Shown here piece by piece: positions 59,826 through 64,000 of a stretch of DNA of 64,000 nt. Below the pieces are notes generated by a model, which did no database searches, had not been told where the DNA came from, and saw only the letters and a list, made by a program, of their open reading frames with translations. Position numbers and translations under genes: made by a program. Origin of the DNA: Burkholderiales bacterium (lineage in GTDB: Bacteria; Pseudomonadota; Gammaproteobacteria; Burkholderiales; Ga0077523); the NCBI GenBank assembly GCA_022843925.1, contig JALHMS010000008.1, forward strand, positions 1 through 64,000. Direction: 5' to 3'. Position 1 is the stretch's first letter. Every line of letters starts with the position of its first letter.

Positions 59826-60920
59826 ATGCCCAGTTCCTTCGCCCGCGCCTGCGTTGCAGTATCGATCGTCTTGCTCGTCACCGGTTGCCAATCGATCAAG
59901 CTGTCGCTGTCCGAGTATCCGGAAGACACCACGTCGCTGATGGAGCCGGCCGCCAAGATGCCCACGGAAAGCATCCTCAAAGCGAGCCAGGACAGAACCA
60001 AGGTGGTTCTTCTGCGCAGTGAGCAGAGTGCCGCCGACGGGCAGGCCTACAAGGAGCTCACCGACGCGCTCACTCGTGAAGTGGAAGCCGTCCTGTCGGG
60101 CAACGGTGTCGAGATCGTCGATCGCAGCCTCGCCGGCAAGCTCGACCAGGAAATCAAGATGTGCGAGCTGCAGGGCACCGGGAAGTGCGGGAGCCAGATG
60201 GAGCCGTCCGTGGCGCGCTATGCCGTCAAGGCGACCATCACGAATGCTTCCTACGCACCGACGCTGATTCCTGCCCAGCGCATGACCGGGGGCGACACCA
60301 CGTTTGCGATCGCGGCGGCCAGCTATCCCGGCTTCGTCGAGCGTTATGCGGTCGATGGCAAGAACGACCAGATCGTGGTGCGGCCACACTTCAATCACGT
60401 GGCGCAGGTCAGCACCGCGGTGCGGGTCTACGAGGTGCCGAGTCTGCGCGAGTTGAAGGCGGTCACGAGTTCGGGCGCTGACAACCAGCGCACGGCCGAC
60501 ATGGCGCCGCTCGAGTCCCAGCTTCTCCTGGCGTCCCTGAAGTCGGCGGTCGAGTCGGGGGAAGCCAAGGCGGAACTGCTGAACGTGTTCGCGCCGAGGG
60601 GGTTCGTGATCGGGCGGCGAACCAACGGGAAGAAGACGATCTTCAAGGTGTCCATGGGGGCGTCCCAGGGTTTGCTTCCCGGCGCCACGGTGGTCATCGT
60701 GTCGGAGCACGACAGCATCAATCCGATCACGCACAAGGCGTCCACCGACCTCATCGATGTGGTGAAGGGCAAGGTCTCGGAACTGGTGCTCCCGTCCGAG
60801 GCCTGGGTGATCCCCGACGATGCCGAGAAGGCGAACAAGGTCAGCCTGGGCGATCAGGTCATGGTCAAGCACGAAGGCGACATCTGGGGTTCCCTGCGCG
60901 GGCTCGGCAGGAATCGATGA
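59826..60920 (+). CDS. CsgG-like outer membrane lipoprotein
   Basis: The 364-residue protein has a lipoprotein signal with lipobox LVTGC followed by QS, so it is probably sorted to the outer membrane. The N-terminal half contains VVLLRSEQ, TREVEAVLSGNGVEIVDRSLAGKLDQEIK and AVKATITNASY, reminiscent of CsgG-domain lipoproteins. The C-terminal part (NGKKTIFKVSMGASQGLLPGATVVIVS) is strand-rich. The CsgG link is by pattern and context: FecR and LPP20 genes follow. The ATG at 59826 begins the lipoprotein signal; the 90-codon extension in the track is rejected. Confidence 0.7.
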   Translation: MPSSFARACVAVSIVLLVTGCQSIKLSLSEYPEDTTSLMEPAAKMPTESILKASQDRTKVVLLRSEQSAADGQAYKELTDALTREVEAVLSGNGVEIVDRSLAGKLDQEIKMCELQGTGKCGSQMEPSVARYAVKATITNASYAPTLIPAQRMTGGDTTFAIAAASYPGFVERYAVDGKNDQIVVRPHFNHVAQVSTAVRVYEVPSLRELKAVTSSGADNQRTADMAPLESQLLLASLKSAVESGEAKAELLNVFAPRGFVIGRRTNGKKTIFKVSMGASQGLLPGATVVIVSEHDSINPITHKASTDLIDVVKGKVSELVLPSEAWVIPDDAEKANKVSLGDQVMVKHEGDIWGSLRGLGRNR

Positions 60921-61086
60921 AGCGGCGCCGGGTGCCTTCGACAACCGGAACGATGGGAGTGGAGATGGCCCGGCGCATGTGCGTCGATCGCGTGTCGGGA
61001 CAGGCTTGGCTCGCGCGTCGCACGTGCTGCTTCCGTCGTCCGCCCGCCGTCGTCGACGGCCCGATCTCGGCAACGCACCCCGGCGT

Positions 61087-61124
61087 GTTCACACTACGAC
61101 CGCACGGGTGCCCGTCGTGTGAAC
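61087..61124. terminator. Hairpin between convergent lipoprotein and FecR genes
   Basis: GTTCACAC and GTGTGAAC form an 8-bp outer stem around an inner ACGG-GTGC-CCGT hairpin. It lies in the 233-base convergent gap, which otherwise shows no gene. Confidence 0.4.
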
Positions 61125-61153
61125 AGGTCCCGGTTCTTCACCGCAGTTCTTCG

Positions 61154-61933
61154 CTAATCCTTCACTCTTCTCAGCCAGTCGGCCCCGAAGGCCTCCGCTG
61201 ATTCCATTTCGCCTCTGGCCTCCGCACTCAGGGCCTGCTCACGCACCTGCTTGCCATCGAAGACCGCCTGTCGGTCCGCGCCGAGCGTGAACTCGCGCGT
61301 GTACTGAGCGAACTCCGACTTCGTTGCCGCTTCGAACCTCTCGAAGTCCTTCTTCTCCCGCTCCACCGCTGCGACGCCCTGTTCCTTGAACGCCTCGAAC
61401 TCGTCCTTCTCCGCCATGCGGAGCAGTTCGAACTCGCCCTCGGGGCTCTCGATGTTCACCAGGCCCTTCCGCATGCCGACTTCGCTGCGCCCCGGGATAT
61501 CCACCACCAGGAAGCGCGTGCCCCGGATACCGATGGTGGCGACGGTCGTGCGGACCGAGACGGGCTCCTTGCGGTTGGCATCACTGCGGATCGCGTAGTA
61601 GATCCACCCCGTGATCTGTCGCAGGAGTCCCCCGCGTTCCTTCGGAGGCGGGACTTCCAGCTTGCTCTTTCTGTCGAGCACGGCGAACCCGCTGGCTCCC
61701 AGCTGGACGACCACACGGCCGTTGTCGCCCGTCTCGATGGTGCCGCCCTCCGTGAGCCGCGTACCCACGCGGACGGGCTCTTGGGCTCCGCCGGCGCGGT
61801 TGCGGACGGCCGCGCTGCCCTCGACCCGGACCACCTCCGCCACACCGGTCTGCGCGAGGCAGTTCGACCCGGAGGCGGCAAGGATCACGAGGGCCAATGC
61901 ATGGGCGATCGCGAGCCCGGAAAGTGTCTTCAT
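61154..61933 (-). CDS. Exported FecR domain protein
   Basis: The 259-residue protein has a signal peptide (LSGLAIAHALALVILAASGSNCLA) and a FecR-type beta-roll: VRVEGSAAVRNRAGG, RVGTRLTEGGTIETGDNGRVVVQL and VRTTVATIGIRGTRFLVV. The C-terminal 80 residues form a charged helix/coiled coil (EFEAFKEQGVAAVEREKKDFERFEAA). Unlike anti-sigma FecR proteins, it lacks a cytoplasmic N-terminal domain and a membrane anchor. It is the secreted type found with surface-structure genes and lies next to CsgG-like and LPP20 lipoprotein genes. Confidence 0.85.
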   Translation of the reverse strand: MKTLSGLAIAHALALVILAASGSNCLAQTGVAEVVRVEGSAAVRNRAGGAQEPVRVGTRLTEGGTIETGDNGRVVVQLGASGFAVLDRKSKLEVPPPKERGGLLRQITGWIYYAIRSDANRKEPVSVRTTVATIGIRGTRFLVVDIPGRSEVGMRKGLVNIESPEGEFELLRMAEKDEFEAFKEQGVAAVEREKKDFERFEAATKSEFAQYTREFTLGADRQAVFDGKQVREQALSAEARGEMESAEAFGADWLRRVKD

Positions 61934-62213
61934 GGTGTCGACTCCGAATGGAAAAGGATCACGGGTGATGGCGGCGGATTGCCACGCACGGTCGGCGGCT
62001 CGCAGCGAACAACCCTCCGGAGGCGGAGACGTTGACGGACATCACCGCGGATGGACTTCTCTCTTGCGCCCCCGCAGCCAGCGGTGCGCACGCACCGTCG
62101 CGCAACGTGATGCAGTCGTGACGCTCGGCGTACATGTTTGCCGAATCACAAGCGGGACTGCCGCATCGCAAGCGCCGGCCAACCGCCATGCCCGCCGGTC
62201 CGGCCCACGATGC

Positions 62214-63209
62214 CTACTTCTGGCCGAAGCCGAGTCCGGCGATCGGACCTTCCTCACGCAAAGTGGCGAGCAGCGCCTGGACGGCATTCTGGCGTGCTGC
62301 CTTGTAGTCGTAACGGGACGTGCCCGAGACCTCGTGGTCGCGGCTGGCAAGCGATTGGCCGCGATCGTCACGGATGTTCACGTTCACGTTGAGCTTGACC
62401 ACCTTGCTGCCGTAGATCTCGTCCTCGCGGTTGACGGCCGTCACCACGAGTACGTTTCCAGCGCTGCCGGCGGTGCTCACGGCCCGCATGCCGTTCTCGT
62501 TCACGAACGTGCCGATCGCAGCGGCGACGTCGGCGTCCTGTGGTTTGGCCTGCAACTGGAACACGAGTCCGGCAGAGGACTCGTCGACCTTCTGCTGCAC
62601 GGCCTGGTAGCGCTTCAGCTTCGCAAGGCCCGCTCCACCGTTCTCGGCGCCCACGAGGAGTTGTGCCTGCGCGCTGGCGCTGTCGATCGTGGGCAGCAAT
62701 CGGCGCAGACCGATGAAGCGCTCGAGCGGAGAAGCCTTCTCTAGCGACGCGACAGTCTGCTCGATGGTGGCGTCCAGCGGATCCAGCTTCGCCCGGATGT
62801 CGCCCATGAATGCCTGGCGGTCCACCTTCACCAGCACGAAGTAGCCTTTGCCACCCTGGGCGGTCTGTTCGATGGAGAAGTTGCGGAACTCGGTCTTCTG
62901 CACTTCCTCCGACAAGCGGCTGCGCGCCTGCCGGTCCACCTTCCCGTTGGTGTCGGTGACCTGGCTGTCGATGCGGCCGGAGATGCTGACGCGCAACTTC
63001 GTCGCCACATCCTTCAGCGCTGCGCGGCGGGCAGTCTCGCGGTCGATGCCCTCTCCGACGCCGTACCAGGCAGTGGCGGAATCGGGCGGTGGGTTGAGGA
63101 CCCAATCCGGCGCAGGACCGGCGTCCCGCGTGGAGCCCATGGAGAGGCAGCCACCCAGGAGTCCGAGGACGCCGATTGCAAAGCCAAGTGCTGCCAGTGC
63201 TCGAGTCAT
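62214..63209 (-). CDS. LPP20-family lipoprotein
   Basis: The 331-residue protein has a lipoprotein signal with lipobox LLGGC followed by LS. It then shows an LPP20 region: APDWVLNPPPDSATAWYGVGEGIDRETARRAALKDVATKLRVSIS with FSIEQTAQGGKGYFVLVKVDR. The C-terminal half has repeated alpha/beta elements (VVTAVNREDEIYGSKVVKLNVNVNI). LPP20 proteins are outer-membrane lipoproteins, some of which act in flagellar or curli-type assembly (FlgP, FlgT-like). GGGAGG lies ten bases before the ATG at 63209; the track extends 62 codons without support. Confidence 0.82.
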   Translation of the reverse strand: MTRALAALGFAIGVLGLLGGCLSMGSTRDAGPAPDWVLNPPPDSATAWYGVGEGIDRETARRAALKDVATKLRVSISGRIDSQVTDTNGKVDRQARSRLSEEVQKTEFRNFSIEQTAQGGKGYFVLVKVDRQAFMGDIRAKLDPLDATIEQTVASLEKASPLERFIGLRRLLPTIDSASAQAQLLVGAENGGAGLAKLKRYQAVQQKVDESSAGLVFQLQAKPQDADVAAAIGTFVNENGMRAVSTAGSAGNVLVVTAVNREDEIYGSKVVKLNVNVNIRDDRGQSLASRDHEVSGTSRYDYKAARQNAVQALLATLREEGPIAGLGFGQK

Positions 63210-63418
63210 GCTGACGTGGCCTCCCGACCACTGCCGCGTTCGCGGCGGAAGATGAGTGCAGTGCCGGGGACCCTCGCCCGTCTCGAAGACGGCTGACGCG
63301 CCGACGTGCCGCAGCCCGTTCGTCCCCGCGCGAGGGTAGCAAGCCGCGCCGTGCGCCACAATCTGCGTCGCGCGTGATTTTCTGGCGACCGACATTGTGC
63401 GAGTCTCGCCGAGACTGG

Positions 63419-63447
63419 TTGCCTCACCTTTGCCGTTCTGCTAAAAA
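63419..63447 (+). promoter_or_regulatory. Candidate sigma-70 promoter of the terminal LPP20 gene
   Basis: TTGCCT and TAAAAA are separated by exactly 17 bases. The site lies in the 394-base divergent gap between two LPP20 genes and would give a leader of about 150 bases. The rest of the gap shows no gene. Confidence 0.4.
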
Positions 63448-63603
63448 AGCCCGTGACATCGAGCATGAAGATTGCAGGACGCGAGATCGATGCGACCTTT
63501 CTTCCCTTGGCCTGCAGCATCGACTGCAAGGTTGCTGCAACCGAGCGGTGCGGCCGTAAGACGACGATTTGCAGACATCACTGACACTCCAGGAGATTCG
63601 CCC

Positions 63604-64000
63604 ATGCGTCCCATCCGTATCCAAAGCTTTCTGATCGCGTCCGCAGCTGCTGCTGTTCTGGCTGGCTGTTCATCGACCCCGAAGAAGGACACCGTGGCGC
63701 TGCCGCCCTTGGAGTGCGTGTATCCCGACTCACCGAAGGACGCCGCGCCGCTCTGGATCTGCGACGCGCCCGTGGAAGGCGTGGCTGTGTCGGCGGTCGG
63801 CGTGCACGAGAAGTCTGCCGCCGGTGCAGCCTTCATGAAGGATCAAGCCGCCGCCGATGCCCGCGTGAAGCTCGCGCAGCAGATGAAGGTGCACGTCAAC
63901 AACATGATCAAGCAGTACGTCGAGACCACCGGTGCGGGTTCTGCCGAAACGGTCGACAAGGTCAACACGAGCGTCTCGAAGCTGATCACCTCCGAGACCA
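63604..64000 (+). CDS. LPP20-family lipoprotein (3' partial)
   Basis: The first 132 codons of a lipoprotein run off the window. The signal (LIASAAAAVLAGC, followed by SS) and the mature start are clear. The pattern LWICDAPVEGVAVSAVGVHEKSAAGAAFMKDQAAADARVKLAQQMKVHV is typical of LPP20 domains. AGGAGA lies seven bases before the ATG. It is divergent from the other LPP20 gene, so the pair may act in the same envelope complex. Confidence 0.82.
   Translation, partial: MRPIRIQSFLIASAAAAVLAGCSSTPKKDTVALPPLECVYPDSPKDAAPLWICDAPVEGVAVSAVGVHEKSAAGAAFMKDQAAADARVKLAQQMKVHVNNMIKQYVETTGAGSAETVDKVNTSVSKLITSET

Noticed and set aside
1-64000. Mobile element, prophage or genomic island
   Set aside because: No transposase, integrase, terminal repeats, tRNA target or compositional break could be seen; the unusual cluster at 45-53 kb has similar codon character to its neighbours by eye, though this was not computed.

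Overview
This window looks like chromosomal DNA of a high-GC betaproteobacterium, probably of the Burkholderiales/Rhodocyclales type. The evidence is the very GC-rich third codon positions, the mixture of ATG, GTG and TTG starts with 1-4 base stop/start overlaps, and family content typical of that class: DUF2970, PEP-CTERM surface proteins, a Bug-type tripartite tricarboxylate transporter, intracellular PHA depolymerase, MnmC, OMPLA and a LivF-type ABC ATPase. I see no insertion sequence, prophage, CRISPR array, rRNA or tRNA. The species is not determined.

Layout. 0-2.2 kb: end of a branched-chain amino-acid-type ABC ATPase, a bidirectional terminator, a PEP-CTERM protein and a Sel1 protein. 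2.2-10.3 kb (minus strand): DUF2970 protein, enoyl-CoA hydratase-like protein, a two-TM dCache-PAS-GGDEF-EAL c-di-GMP protein coupled to acetate kinase, a phosphotransacetylase-like protein, a DUF3429 membrane protein and an unusual photolyase-like protein. 10.4-14.5 kb (minus): outer membrane phospholipase A, a D-amino-acid-oxidase-type flavoprotein and MnmC. 14.6-19.1 kb: 2-keto-4-pentenoate hydratase facing an HpcH/HpaI aldolase, a small STAS-like protein, a methyltransferase and an amidase. 19.2-24.8 kb: DUF599 and FIST proteins, then divergently ppa, queF, an MscS-type channel and a SAM hydroxide adenosyltransferase. 24.9-36.6 kb: mostly hypothetical or exported proteins, peptidase E, ACP phosphodiesterase, M20 hydrolase, rhodanese, a second PEP-CTERM protein, DUF4139 protein and an alpha/beta hydrolase. 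36.8-39.9 kb: SrkA-like kinase, a small YHS-like periplasmic protein and a PHA depolymerase, followed by a terminator with a 41-bp tandem repeat.

40.0-45.3 kb is a catabolic operon: TctC-TctB-TctA uptake, a short-chain dehydrogenase, a dihydroxyacetophenone-dioxygenase-like cupin and a quinone oxidoreductase. 45.7-53.2 kb is the most unusual block: five co-directional, tightly packed genes encoding a CrtP/CrtQ-like flavoprotein, a protein of unknown function, a trans-prenyl synthase, a saccharopine-dehydrogenase-like enzyme and an acetoacetate-decarboxylase-like protein. No phytoene/squalene synthase or terpene cyclase is visible. The layout suggests an uncharacterised isoprenoid-modifying pathway. 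Its last gene overlaps, tail to tail, a large class III cyclase/ATPase/TPR regulator. 56.9-59.6 kb holds an SDR, a 2-hydroxyacid dehydrogenase and a methyltransferase. 59.8-64.0 kb is an envelope lipoprotein group: a CsgG-like lipoprotein, a FecR-domain protein and two LPP20-type lipoproteins, the last cut by the window end.

The two observations I consider most worth following are the isoprenoid locus and the photolyase-like protein, whose domain order appears circularly permuted. All functional calls come from reading motifs by eye; no database search was run.
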